Below are positions 27,302-36,291 of a stretch of 64,000 nucleotides of DNA, one piece after another. A program made the position numbers and the translations under genes. The first letter of the stretch is position 1; the number at the start of each line of letters is the position of its first letter. The DNA is from Pseudomonas sp. St316 (GTDB lineage: Bacteria > Pseudomonadota > Gammaproteobacteria > Pseudomonadales > Pseudomonadaceae): positions 2,666,001 to 2,730,000 of the forward strand of contig NZ_AP021901.1 in NCBI RefSeq assembly GCF_018325905.1. The letters run 5' to 3'. The notes beneath the pieces are model-generated. The model was given only the letters and a program-made list of their open reading frames with translations, made no database searches and had not been told where the DNA came from.

Positions 27302-27748
27302 AATCGTTACTCCAATCAAAATATTTGGCTGATACCAACCGCAAACAAAGCTATAAGCCGAGCGTCTGGATGTTAATGACTCTCCTGCTATCTGGCACAG
27401 GTAGAAAAATTGTAGTAGTTAATCCGGAAAGTGTAAATCGTAACTTTTTCGTTATGTAACAACAGCAAAAGCTTTTTATCAGTTGGGCATCATCGTCAAT
27501 TGATCGGCGGCGGTTAACTGCCATTATGGCCGGGCAAGGTCTCAATGAACGCCTGCCCGCTAATCGGTCGGCCAAATAGATAACCCTGAAGAAAGTTCAC
27601 CCCGTGGGCGCTCGCGTAGTCGTTTTGCTCGACGGTTTCAACACCCTCGACATCATGTCCAGGCCCAGCTTGCCCTACAGTTCGATGATGCTGTCGATGG
27701 CTCGCCGAATGCTTGCCTTGCCTGCAATTGATGCAAGCTGGCAGAAAC
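27302..27748. other. Intergenic region with the mvaU promoter and a decayed EAL fragment
   Basis: About 450 bp. The part next to mvaU (27302-27510) is AT-rich, unlike the rest of the window, and holds no gene. The other part, 27514-27735, carries the remnant of an EAL-domain gene described separately. Confidence 0.7.
27514..27735 (-). pseudogene. Remnant of an EAL-domain phosphodiesterase C-terminus
   Basis: Read on the minus strand, the segment gives SIRRAIDSIIEL, a TAG stop, GKLGLD, a shift of frame, then VEGVETVEQNDYASAHGVNF and LQGYLFGRPISGQAFIETL ending in TAA at 27514. These match the final motifs of EAL domains (IIxLGxxLGL, AEGVET, QGYLFGRP). The in-frame stop, the frameshift and the absence of everything upstream show that only the last 70 or so codons of a lost c-di-GMP phosphodiesterase survive. 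It is probably the scar of a deletion next to the LysR gene. Confidence 0.8.
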
Positions 27749-28612
27749 TCATGACTGCCGGGCCAGCTCGATAAACGCCAGGGTGGCGGGCGAGGCCTGG
27801 CGGCGGTCCAGGACTGCCAGGCCGATCTGGCGCGGCACCCGCGGCGACAAGGGGCGCGCGACGAAGCCCGAGCGCTCGTCCTCCGGCAACGAACCTTCTG
27901 ACACCACGCTCACCGCGTCGCCACGGCTGACGATATCCAGGGTACTGAGCAATTGCGAACAACGGAAACGCACATTCGGGGTCAGCCGGGCGGCATTGAA
28001 CAGGCGCGAAACCAGCTCCGACGATCCGGCCTCGGTGAGCACGAAGGGGTCGTTGCACAGGTCCTTGAGGCTCAGGCTGGCCTGGGCGGCGAGGGGATGG
28101 CGAGTGGGCAGCAGGGCGACCATCTGATCTTCCATCAACATGAACGTATCGAAACGCTCCTCGGGCAGCACCACGAAGCCGACGTCGATACGCCGTTCGT
28201 CCAGCCATTGGAGGACCTGCCTGTCGGGCCCTTCGTCGATGTGCACTTCGATGCCTGGGTGCAAGTCTCGATAGCGCCGCAGGATACCGGGCAACAATTT
28301 CATCGATGACGTTGGCCCGAACGAGCCGATGCGCAAGGTGCCGCGGCGCATGCCCCGGGCATCGGCGGCTTCCTGGCGCAAGGTATTGGCCAGCCCGAGC
28401 ATGGCCCGGGCCCGCAGCAGCAACTGCTGGCCAATGTCGCTGAGCTCCACCGCTGACTGATGTCGCCTGAGCAATTCAACGCCCAATTCTTGTTCCAGGG
28501 ATTTGATGGCGTGGGATACCGCTGACTGGCCGATGCCCAGACGCGTTGCCGCCGCCGTGAACCCTCGCAGCTCGGCGACCAGGGAAAAGATTTCGAGTTG
28601 GGTGAGGGTCAT
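27749..28612 (-). CDS. LysR-family transcriptional regulator
   Basis: A 287-residue LTTR. The N-terminal winged helix is clear (TLTQLEIFSLVAELRGFTAA, then IGQSAVSHAIKSLEQELGVE at residues 28-47), followed by the linker helix and a two-lobed effector domain beginning at GTLRIGSFGP. It is divergent from the EamA exporter gene at 28853, the classical LTTR-target arrangement, so it probably controls that exporter; the inducer is unknown. The 240-bp gap between them also carries a REPIN. Confidence 0.92.
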   Translation of the reverse strand: MTLTQLEIFSLVAELRGFTAAATRLGIGQSAVSHAIKSLEQELGVELLRRHQSAVELSDIGQQLLLRARAMLGLANTLRQEAADARGMRRGTLRIGSFGPTSSMKLLPGILRRYRDLHPGIEVHIDEGPDRQVLQWLDERRIDVGFVVLPEERFDTFMLMEDQMVALLPTRHPLAAQASLSLKDLCNDPFVLTEAGSSELVSRLFNAARLTPNVRFRCSQLLSTLDIVSRGDAVSVVSEGSLPEDERSGFVARPLSPRVPRQIGLAVLDRRQASPATLAFIELARQS

Positions 28613-28705
28613 GAGGGATTACTCATTTTACGATGATCAAATATGAGCTCAATACTGACGTATCTGACTTGAATCAGGAAGCCGCATCGCCCTGTTGTGT
28701 GGGAA

Positions 28706-28797
28706 CCTGTGGAAGTAAAGCTTGCTCGCGATGAACGATGACTCGGTTTGCCTGCTGAATCGCACCGCCTCCATCGCGAGCAAGCTTTGCTCCCACA
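28706..28797. repeat. REPIN between the LysR and EamA genes
   Basis: Inverted REP pair: left arm CTGTGGAAGTAAAGCTTGCT (two changes from consensus), right arm complement ending TTTGCTCCCACA. Confidence 0.82.
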
Positions 28798-28852
28798 ATC
28801 AATCCCCTCACCACAGGTTTATGTCGTTCTCATTAGCGTGCCGTGGTGAACC

Positions 28853-29797
28853 ATGAAAACCCTCGAACAAACCCTCCCAACCCCCTCGGACCTGCCGGTC
28901 TACCTGAAGCTCGCCATGGTCACCATGATCTGGGGCGCAACCTTCGTCGCTGGCCGGATCCTTGCCGATGCCCTGGCACCGATGTTCGCCGCCAGCCTGC
29001 GTTTCCTGTTGGCGAGTATCGCACTGCTGTCGTTTCTCGCTCTGGCCGGGATCCCGCTGGCCAGGCCCAGTGTGAAGCAGGCGCTGCAATTGGCGGCGCT
29101 GGGGTTCTTCGGCATCTTTTTCTACAACCTGTGCTTCTTCTATGGCCTGCAGTACATCACTGCGTCGCGGGCTTCGCTGATCGTGGCCTTGAATCCCGCC
29201 GTGATCGGACTGGCGTCCTGGTGGTTGTTCAAGGAGCGGCTGAACCGCTTGAAGGTGGCGGGCATCGTGCTGTGCATCGGCGGGGCGGGATTGGTAATCG
29301 TCAGCCGTGATCCGTCCTTGCTGCAAGGCGCGGCGCAGGGCTGGATCGGTGACCTGCTGATTTTTGGCTGCGTGTTGGGCTGGGGCATCTATTCGCTGTT
29401 TTCGAAAAAGCTGAATGACAGCCTCGGCCCCTTGCAGACCGTGACCTGGTCGATTCTGCTGGGCACGCTGATGTTGTGGCTGGCCTGCGCGGTGGCGGGC
29501 GAGATTCGTGTCCAAGCCCTGCGCGCGCTGGACGTGGAGCAATGGCTGAGCCTGTTGTACCTCGGCGTGCTGGGCTCGGCCCTGGCCTATATCGCCTGGT
29601 ACGACGGAATTCGCCGGATCGGTGCGACCCGTTCCGGGGTGTTCATTGCGCTTAATCCGTTGACGGCGGTGCTGTTGGGGGCGCTGCTGCTGGACGAACG
29701 GCTCACGGCCTTGATGTGTGTCGGCGGGGGCGTGATTCTGCTGGGGATTTTCCTGTGCAACAAACCCCTTGCGCGGTCGAAGGAAAAGGCGATTTGA
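28853..29797 (+). CDS. EamA/DMT-family exporter
   Basis: A 314-residue inner-membrane protein with ten predicted helices in two EamA repeats: the first begins LKLAMVTMIWGATFVAGRIL, the second at IGDLLIFGCVLGWGIYSLFS. This is the drug/metabolite transporter superfamily, whose members export amino acids or small metabolites. The ATG at 28853 follows CCGTGGTGAACC. It is paired divergently with the LysR regulator. The substrate is not predictable. Confidence 0.9.
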   Translation: MKTLEQTLPTPSDLPVYLKLAMVTMIWGATFVAGRILADALAPMFAASLRFLLASIALLSFLALAGIPLARPSVKQALQLAALGFFGIFFYNLCFFYGLQYITASRASLIVALNPAVIGLASWWLFKERLNRLKVAGIVLCIGGAGLVIVSRDPSLLQGAAQGWIGDLLIFGCVLGWGIYSLFSKKLNDSLGPLQTVTWSILLGTLMLWLACAVAGEIRVQALRALDVEQWLSLLYLGVLGSALAYIAWYDGIRRIGATRSGVFIALNPLTAVLLGALLLDERLTALMCVGGGVILLGIFLCNKPLARSKEKAI

Positions 29798-30047
29798 TAC
29801 ACAGGGCGGACAAACCTGGTTACGCTGTGTAGAATCGAGTTACGCATATAAGAATAACGTCTTCTGGCAGCAGAAGCCTCGCCCGCAAGAGCCTTGGGTC
29901 GACAATGAAGATACTTGGGTTTCAACTGATCTATGGCGATTTCCTCGCCCGCAGCGTTCGTGGCATTTCCTGCGCGCCGCCCCGTGTCCTCAGCATCGCC
30001 AGCAACTAACGTTTTTTGTTAATTGACCCGACTGATGAGGCGCCGAC

Positions 30048-31124
30048 ATGGCAGATATATACGAAAACCCCATGGGCCTGATGGGCTTTGAATTCATCGA
30101 ATTCGCATCCCCCACACCCAACACCCTGGAGCCGATCTTCGAGATCATGGGCTTCACCAAAGTGGCCACCCACCGTTCCAAGGACGTGCACCTGTATCGC
30201 CAGGGCGCGATCAACCTGATCCTCAACAACGAACCTCACAGCGTGGCGTCATACTTTGCCGCCGAGCACGGCCCGTCGGTGTGCGGCATGGCGTTCCGGG
30301 TCAAGGATTCGCAAAAGGCCTACAAGCGCGCCCTGGAACTCGGCGCCCAGCCGATCCACATCGAGACCGGCCCGATGGAGCTGAACCTGCCGGCGATCAA
30401 AGGCATCGGCGGTGCGCCGCTGTATCTGATCGACCGTTTCGGCGAAGGCAGCTCGATCTATGACATCGACTTCGTGTTCCTCGAGGGCGTTGACCGCAAC
30501 CCGGTGGGCGCAGGCCTGAAAATCATCGACCACCTGACCCATAACGTGTATCGCGGGCGCATGGCCTACTGGGCCGGCTTCTACGAGAAACTGTTCAACT
30601 TCCGCGAGATCCGTTACTTCGACATCAAGGGCGAATACACCGGCCTGACCTCCAAGGCCATGACCGCCCCGGATGGCATGATTCGCATCCCGTTGAACGA
30701 AGAGTCGTCCAAGGGTGCCGGACAGATCGAAGAGTTCCTGATGCAGTTCAACGGCGAAGGCATCCAGCACGTGGCCTTCCTCACCGATGACCTGATCAAG
30801 ACCTGGGATCACCTGAAAAGCATCGGCATGCGCTTCATGACCGCGCCGCCGGACACCTACTATGAAATGCTCGAAGGCCGCCTGCCGAACCACGGCGAAC
30901 CGGTGGATGAACTGCAATCGCGGGGTATTCTGCTGGACGGTGCTTCCGAGCAGGGCGACAAGCGTCTGCTGCTGCAGATCTTCTCGGAAACCCTGATGGG
31001 GCCGGTGTTCTTCGAATTCATCCAGCGCAAGGGCGACGATGGTTTCGGCGAAGGCAACTTCAAGGCGCTGTTCGAATCCATCGAGCGCGACCAGGTGCGT
31101 CGTGGTGTGTTGGCGACCGAATAA
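30048..31124 (+). CDS. hpd: 4-Hydroxyphenylpyruvate dioxygenase
   Basis: Converts 4-hydroxyphenylpyruvate to homogentisate in tyrosine breakdown. It is a 358-residue, two-domain vicinal-oxygen-chelate enzyme of the bacterial (P. fluorescens) length. Fe(II) ligands are His in [12 protein letters not shown], His in [11 protein letters not shown] and Glu in [10 protein letters not shown]. The N-terminus [20 protein letters not shown] is the Pseudomonas form. It is monocistronic, with an intrinsic terminator after it. The 250 bp before it holds no recognisable gene. The downstream homogentisate genes are not in this window. Confidence 0.97.
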   Translation: MADIYENPMGLMGFEFIEFASPTPNTLEPIFEIMGFTKVATHRSKDVHLYRQGAINLILNNEPHSVASYFAAEHGPSVCGMAFRVKDSQKAYKRALELGAQPIHIETGPMELNLPAIKGIGGAPLYLIDRFGEGSSIYDIDFVFLEGVDRNPVGAGLKIIDHLTHNVYRGRMAYWAGFYEKLFNFREIRYFDIKGEYTGLTSKAMTAPDGMIRIPLNEESSKGAGQIEEFLMQFNGEGIQHVAFLTDDLIKTWDHLKSIGMRFMTAPPDTYYEMLEGRLPNHGEPVDELQSRGILLDGASEQGDKRLLLQIFSETLMGPVFFEFIQRKGDDGFGEGNFKALFESIERDQVRRGVLATE

Positions 31125-31137
31125 GGCCTGAACCATG

Positions 31138-31176
31138 AAAAAGCCCGCCCGGCAGTGATGCCGGGCGGGCTTTTTA
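31138..31176 (+). terminator. Intrinsic terminator of hpd
   Basis: AAAAGCCCGCCCGGCA and TGCCGGGCGGGCTTTTT form a strong stem with a 3-base loop, 14 bp after the hpd stop. Confidence 0.93.
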
Positions 31177-31194
31177 TTGGCCACACACAATCCC

Positions 31195-31285
31195 TGTGGG
31201 AGCGAGTTTGCTCGCGATAGCAGTGGTTCAGCTTGCATCCATGTTGAATATCCTGCCGTTATCGCGAGCAAGCTCGCTCCCACAG
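31195..31285. repeat. REPIN between hpd and rarD
   Basis: Inverted REP pair with left arm TGTGGGAGCGAGTTTGCTCG and right arm CGCGAGCAAGCTCGCTCCCA; standard 35-bp middle. Confidence 0.9.
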
Positions 31286-31301
31286 GGGACAGGCGGGGAT
31301 C

Positions 31302-32186
31302 TTACGTTCGGCGCTGCTGCCGCACCAAGTGCTTGAACCCTTCGAACACCAGCACCGCGACCGCCATCCAGATGGGGATGTAGGTCAGCCATTCACCGGC
31401 CTTGATGCTTTCGCCCAACAGCAACGCAACGCCCAGCAGCAACACCGGCTCGACATAGCTCAACAGCCCGAACAGGCTGAACGGCAGTAATCGACTGGCG
31501 ACGATGTAGGACACCAGCGCGCTGGCACTGATCACCCCGAGCACCGGGATCAGCAGCGACAGCCACGGGTATTGATCAAAAACGTCGAGGCCCTGTTCGC
31601 CGCTTTGCACGAACCACAGTGCAACGGGGAGCATGAGGGTCATGTCCAGCCAGAGTCCACCCAGGTTGTCGGTCTTGATGCGTTTGCGCAGGATGAAATA
31701 GATCGGGTAGCCGATCACCACCAGCAAGGTTGCCCAGGAAAAACCGCCTACTTGGTACAGCTCGTTGAACACGCCAAGGGTGGCGAAGAACACGGCGACT
31801 TTCTGCAGGTAGGAAAGGCGTTCGCCATAGACGATGCGTCCGGTCAGGACCATCGACAGCGGCAACAGGAAGTACCCCAGCGAAACGTCCAGGCTGTAGC
31901 CATTGAGCGGTGCCCACATGAACAGCCACAGTTGCGCGCCCATCAGTGCCGAGGAGGCTATTGCCGCGATCAACAGCCGTGGCGTGGCGATCAGGCGTCG
32001 GATAAGCGCCGTGACCAGTTTCCATTCCCGTGCCACGAGCATGAATAGGGTCATGCACGGCATCGTCAGCAGCATGCGCCAACCGAAGATCTCCACGCCG
32101 GTCAGGGGGGAAAGCAGCGAGGTGTAGTAGTACATGACGGCGAACAGCGCAGAGGCCGAGACCGATAGAACGATGCCTTTGGACAC
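31302..32186 (-). CDS. rarD: RarD-type EamA membrane transporter
   Basis: A 294-residue protein with ten hydrophobic helices, of the RarD branch of the DMT superfamily: MSKGIVLSVSASALFAVMYY, EIFGWRMLLTMPCMTLF, the loop NGYSLDVSLGYFLLPL and the C-terminal LSYVEPVLL. RarD proteins are inner-membrane transporters with uncertain substrates (chloramphenicol sensitivity is the historic label). It is transcribed towards the REPIN and convergent with hpd. The divergent neighbour is not a gene but the 3' end of the aldo/keto reductase. Confidence 0.87.
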   Translation of the reverse strand: MSKGIVLSVSASALFAVMYYYTSLLSPLTGVEIFGWRMLLTMPCMTLFMLVAREWKLVTALIRRLIATPRLLIAAIASSALMGAQLWLFMWAPLNGYSLDVSLGYFLLPLSMVLTGRIVYGERLSYLQKVAVFFATLGVFNELYQVGGFSWATLLVVIGYPIYFILRKRIKTDNLGGLWLDMTLMLPVALWFVQSGEQGLDVFDQYPWLSLLIPVLGVISASALVSYIVASRLLPFSLFGLLSYVEPVLLLGVALLLGESIKAGEWLTYIPIWMAVAVLVFEGFKHLVRQQRRT

Positions 32187-32238
32187 GTTGATTCTCTTGA
32201 GGGCGATTAATCAACACCCAAACTGTTGGCTGGCAAAT

Positions 32239-33279
32239 TTATTCATGGGAGCCAGTTTGTGGGAGCCCGGCTCCCACAGGCACCCGCCCCGGTACGAAAT
32301 GGCTCACATCATTGAACCCCGGTGTCGAAGCATGCCCCGGCGTCACCAGCGAATCGATGAAGGCTTCGTCTTCTGCGCTGATCTTCACCGACTGCGCCTT
32401 GGTGTACGAATCCCATTGTTCCTCGGTGCGCGGTCCGACGATGGCCGAGGTCACGGCGCTGTTGTTCAGCACCCAGGCGATGGCGAACTCGACGATGCCC
32501 ACGCCGCGGCCCTGGGTGTATTGCAGGATCTGCTGGGCAATGCGCAGGGACTCGACCCGCCACTCGGTTTCCAGGATGCGTTTGTCCTGGCGTCCGGCGC
32601 GGCTGTTGGCGTCCGGCGCCACGTCTGGCGCGTACTTGCCGCTGAGCACGCCTCGGGCCAGGGGGCTGAACGGCACCACGCCGAGGCCATAGTTCTGCGC
32701 CGCCGTGATCTGCTCGGTTTCCGCTTGGCGATTGACGATGTTGTACAGCGGTTGGCTGATCACCGGTCGGTCGATGCCCAGGCTGTCGGCGATCCGGATC
32801 ACTTCGGCGATGCGCCAGCCACGGTAGTTCGACAGGCCCCAGTAGCGGATCTTGCCTTGGCGAATCAAGTCGCCGATGGCCGACACGGTGACGTGCAACG
32901 GGGTGTTGTGGTCTTCGCGGTGCAGGTAGTAGATGTCCAGGTAATCGGTGCCCAGGCGCGTCAGGCTGGCCTCGATACCGTTGAACAGGTGCTTGCGGCT
33001 CAGGCCGCTGCGGTTGGGCACCCCGTCCGCTGGGCCGAAGCCAACCTTGGTGGCCAGCACCCATTCCTGGCGACGACTGGCGATCGCCTCGCCGACGATT
33101 TCTTCGGAGCGACCGTTGGTGTAGACATCCGCGGTGTCGATGAAGTTGATGCCCTGGTCCCAGGCCTTGTCGATGATCCGCAGCGAATCCTCGGTGCTGG
33201 TCTGTTCGCCGAACATCATGGTGCCCAGGGTCAGCGTCGAGACTTGCAACCCGGAATGGCCTAGCGTGCGGTAGCTCAT
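32239..33279 (-). CDS. Aldo/keto reductase with a REP-encoded C-terminal tail
   Basis: A 346-residue NADPH-dependent reductase of the AKR superfamily. The catalytic tetrad is visible as Asp and Tyr in NFIDTADVYTNG, Lys in WVLATKVG and His in DIYYLHREDH; the cofactor loop has the LARGVLSGKY motif. It resembles YajO/YghZ-like AKRs that act on small aldehydes. The end is odd: residues about 334-341 (in VGAGLPQTG) are encoded by a REP hairpin at 32258-32279, so the original stop codon was probably lost or displaced. The start at 33279 (MSYRTLGHSG) is standard. Confidence 0.9.
   Translation of the reverse strand: MSYRTLGHSGLQVSTLTLGTMMFGEQTSTEDSLRIIDKAWDQGINFIDTADVYTNGRSEEIVGEAIASRRQEWVLATKVGFGPADGVPNRSGLSRKHLFNGIEASLTRLGTDYLDIYYLHREDHNTPLHVTVSAIGDLIRQGKIRYWGLSNYRGWRIAEVIRIADSLGIDRPVISQPLYNIVNRQAETEQITAAQNYGLGVVPFSPLARGVLSGKYAPDVAPDANSRAGRQDKRILETEWRVESLRIAQQILQYTQGRGVGIVEFAIAWVLNNSAVTSAIVGPRTEEQWDSYTKAQSVKISAEDEAFIDSLVTPGHASTPGFNDVSHFVPGRVPVGAGLPQTGSHE
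32258..32279. repeat. REP hairpin inside the 3' end of the aldo/keto reductase gene
   Basis: TGTGGGAGCC and GGCTCCCACA pair around CG; a shortened REP element read through in frame. Confidence 0.75.
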
Positions 33280-33387
33280 GACAAGATCCTTTTATCCATG
33301 GGGAAAAGCTCAATCAAACCCCAGAACCACCGCACGGATCAAACACAATTCTCAAGCACTTCCAAATCAACTGTGGGAAAAAGCGTG

Positions 33388-34698
33388 TCAGGCCTTTAGG
33401 GTGCGGGTCATGCGCAACGCCAGCAGGCTGCCGCAGACAATCACGCCCGCCAGAAGGTACAGCGCCGCGTCGGTCGAGCCGGTGGCGTCCTTGACCCAAC
33501 CCACCAGGTACGGGCTCAGGAATCCCGCCATCTGCCCCATGGAGTTGATCAACGCCAACCCACCGGCCGCCGCGCCCGCGCTGAGCAGGGCCGTGGGCAC
33601 GGGCCAGAACATTGGCAGGCCGGTGAGGGCGCCCATGGTGGCGATGGACAGGCCAATGATGGCGATGGCCGGGGTGGTGGCGAAGTTGACGGCGATCAGC
33701 AACCCGACGGCGCCCATCAGCATCGGCACGACAAGATGCCAGCGGCGCTCCTTGTGCAGGTCCGCCGAGCGGCCCACCAGCAACATGAACACGGCCGCCA
33801 GCAGGTAAGGGATTGCACTCAGCCAACCGATCACCAGGTTATCGCTGAAGCCCAGGCTCTTGATGATCGACGGCAGCCAGAAGTTGATCGCGTACACGCC
33901 GCTCTGAATGCAGAAGTACACCAGGCCGAAGGCCCAGATCGCCGGGTTCTTGAACACCGCCAACAGCGAGTCGGTGGTGGTCTTTGGCTTGTTGGCCAGG
34001 TCTTCGGCGTGGTCGGCGGTGAGCACGTCGCGCTCCTGGTCGGTCAGCCACTGGGCGTTGGCGAAGGTGTCGCTGAGCAGGAAGAACGCCAGCGCCCCGA
34101 GGATCACCGTCGGAATGCCTTGCAGCAGGAACATCCACTGCCAACCCGCCAGGCCGCCCTGGCCAGCCGCGAAGTGGTTGAGGATCCACCCGGAAAACGG
34201 ACTGCCCAGCAGGCCGGACACCGGGATGGCCGACATGAACAACGCCATGATCCGGCCACGTCGGAACGTCGGGAACCATTGCGAGAGATAAAGCACCACG
34301 CCAGGAAAGAATCCGGCCTCGGCGGCGCCGGTAAACAACCGCAAGGTATAGAACTCGGTGGGGGTGGTGACGAACAGCAGGCAAGTCGACAGGGTACCCC
34401 AGGTGATCATCATCAGCGCGATCCAGCGCCGCGGGCCGAATCGGGTCAGGGCCAGGTTGCTCGGCACGCCGCACAGTACGTAGCCGATGAAAAAGATCCC
34501 GGCACCGAGGCCGTACACGGTTTCGCTGAATTTCAGGGCATCGAGCATCTGCAACTTGGCGAAGCCAACGTTGACCCGGTCGAGGTAGTTGAACAGGTAG
34601 CAGATGAAGATGAAGGGGATCAAGCGCAGGGTGATGCGCTTGTAGACGGTATTTTTTTCGTCGGGGGTAGCCAGGAGGGCTATTGCGCTCTGGGACAT
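33388..34698 (-). CDS. MFS transporter, anion:cation symporter type (carboxylate/sugar-acid permease)
   Basis: A 436-residue, 12-helix major facilitator of the ACS family that includes GudP, phthalate and tartrate permeases. Seen are FICYLFNYLDRVNVGFAKLQ in helix 1, GFFPGVVLYLSQWFPTFRRG (the family signature between helices 4 and 5) and a long central loop with LTDQERDVLTADHAEDL. The start at 34698 (MSQSAIALLA) is preferred to a longer frame. It is divergent from cdaR and glycerate kinase, which suggests uptake of glycerate, glucarate or a related acid. Confidence 0.9.
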   Translation of the reverse strand: MSQSAIALLATPDEKNTVYKRITLRLIPFIFICYLFNYLDRVNVGFAKLQMLDALKFSETVYGLGAGIFFIGYVLCGVPSNLALTRFGPRRWIALMMITWGTLSTCLLFVTTPTEFYTLRLFTGAAEAGFFPGVVLYLSQWFPTFRRGRIMALFMSAIPVSGLLGSPFSGWILNHFAAGQGGLAGWQWMFLLQGIPTVILGALAFFLLSDTFANAQWLTDQERDVLTADHAEDLANKPKTTTDSLLAVFKNPAIWAFGLVYFCIQSGVYAINFWLPSIIKSLGFSDNLVIGWLSAIPYLLAAVFMLLVGRSADLHKERRWHLVVPMLMGAVGLLIAVNFATTPAIAIIGLSIATMGALTGLPMFWPVPTALLSAGAAAGGLALINSMGQMAGFLSPYLVGWVKDATGSTDAALYLLAGVIVCGSLLALRMTRTLKA

Positions 34699-34882
34699 GG
34701 CGGGTCTCTCTTTATTATGATTTTCGCGAGCCAAGGGGTAACGTTGACCGCCCCTTGAGTCTCGGCCAGCCCAGGTGCCCGTGTCTTTGTGCCAGGGCAC
34801 AGGGTTTGAATGCAGACCCTGTGCGCCGGACCAAATCCATGCCTAAAACAACAATCCACGCCGTTTGCAAGGAACACCGCCC

Positions 34883-36007
34883 ATGTTCGAACTCGATCAC
34901 GACCTGGCGCAGGACATCGTCGACCGGGCGATGGCGATCCTGCCGTACAACGTCAATGTCATGGACAACCAGGGCCTGATCCTCGGCAGCGGCGAGTCCG
35001 AGCGGGTCAACACCCGTCACGAGGGCGCGCAACTGGTCCTGGCGAACGGTCGGGTGGTGGAAATCGACGAGCACACCGCGATGCACCTCAAGGGCGTGCA
35101 GCCGGGCATCAACCTGCCACTGATGCTCGATCAGCGGCTGATCGGCGTGCTGGGCATCACGGGTGAGCCTGCGCAACTGCGCACCTACGCCGAGCTGGTG
35201 CGCATGACCGCCGAGATGTTGGTGGGCCAGCGTAACCAGCAGGCCGAGCAGCAGTGGCGTCGCCAGCGGTGTGATGACTTGCTGGCGCTGCTGCTGGGCG
35301 ATGCGGGGGATTCGCCGCGTTTGTTGGACGAAGCCCGGCAAATGGGCCTCAAGCCGCAGCTGTCGCGGGTACCGTATCTGTTCGAACTGGGCCTGGAACA
35401 TGGGCCCGGGCAGACCGTCGAGACGTTGAGCGCGTGGTTGATGTCGCGCTACCCGGACAGTTGGTGCCTGACGTCATCCAAATCCTCCTTGCTCTGGTGC
35501 CGGCCGGTCACTGCCTCGGTGGAGAACGAGCGGCTGCTGGGCAAGCTCGATGGGTTGGGCTGGAACATCCTGCGGATCGCGGTGGGCGGCCAGGCTGAAG
35601 GGTTGGCGGGCTTGCGGCGTTGCTATCGACGGGTGGCTGATCTGCTGGCCTATGGGCGTGATGTGTTGCCGCAATCGCGCCTGCTGGCCCTCAGCCGTTA
35701 TCGCCTGCCGGTGCTGCTCTGGCGCCATCGCAGCGACGATGCCCTGGACGAGCTGCTGACCCCATTGCGCAAGGTCATCGCCAAGGACAGCAACGGCCAA
35801 CTGCTCGCCACCTTGCGCAGTTGGTGCGAACACGACGGCCAGAGCCAGGCCTGCGCCGATGCCCTGGGCATCCACCGCAACAGCCTGCGCTACCGCATGG
35901 AACGCATCGCCGAACTCAGCGGCGTGGACCCGTTGCGCCTGGACGGGATGCTGGCGTTGTACCTGGGGGTGCAACTGCTGCCCCAGACCCAGAGCACACA
36001 GATATAA
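34883..36007 (+). CDS. cdaR: Sugar diacid (CdaR-type) transcriptional regulator
   Basis: A 374-residue regulator with an N-terminal sugar-diacid recognition domain (FELDHDLAQDIVDRAMAILP, INLPLMLDQRLIGVLGITG) and a C-terminal PucR-type helix-turn-helix (ACADALGIHRNSLRYRMERI). In E. coli CdaR activates glucarate, galactarate and glycerate genes. Here it lies between the divergent MFS permease and glycerate kinase, the expected targets. The ATG at 34883 follows AAGGAACACCGCCC. Confidence 0.9.
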   Translation: MFELDHDLAQDIVDRAMAILPYNVNVMDNQGLILGSGESERVNTRHEGAQLVLANGRVVEIDEHTAMHLKGVQPGINLPLMLDQRLIGVLGITGEPAQLRTYAELVRMTAEMLVGQRNQQAEQQWRRQRCDDLLALLLGDAGDSPRLLDEARQMGLKPQLSRVPYLFELGLEHGPGQTVETLSAWLMSRYPDSWCLTSSKSSLLWCRPVTASVENERLLGKLDGLGWNILRIAVGGQAEGLAGLRRCYRRVADLLAYGRDVLPQSRLLALSRYRLPVLLWRHRSDDALDELLTPLRKVIAKDSNGQLLATLRSWCEHDGQSQACADALGIHRNSLRYRMERIAELSGVDPLRLDGMLALYLGVQLLPQTQSTQI

Positions 36008-36010
36008 ACC

Positions 36011-36148
36011 TGTGGGAGCGAGCTTGCTCGCGATGACGGTGGCACATCCAATCCCTATGCAAGCTGACACACCGCTATCGCGAGCAAGCTCGCTCCCACC
36101 GTTTGGTCAGCGCAACTACCTCTGTGGGAGCGAACTTGCTTGCAATGA
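36011..36148. repeat. REPIN plus a single REP between cdaR and garK
   Basis: A full inverted pair at 36011-36099 and a single worn arm at about 36122-36148 (TGTGGGAGCGAACTTGCTTG). The cdaR-garK gap of 284 bp is mostly repeat. Confidence 0.85.
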
Positions 36149-36291
36149 AGCCCTCACTGCCAGCAACAATTTCCCCCGACAACCGGCATTTGTGAATTTG
36201 AACAATAATGCCCGGTGTCTTTTGTGCGGCGGACTGGCGTCACGGCTGCGGTCAACTGGCAGCATGCTGTGCATCGGAACCGGAGAATAAT

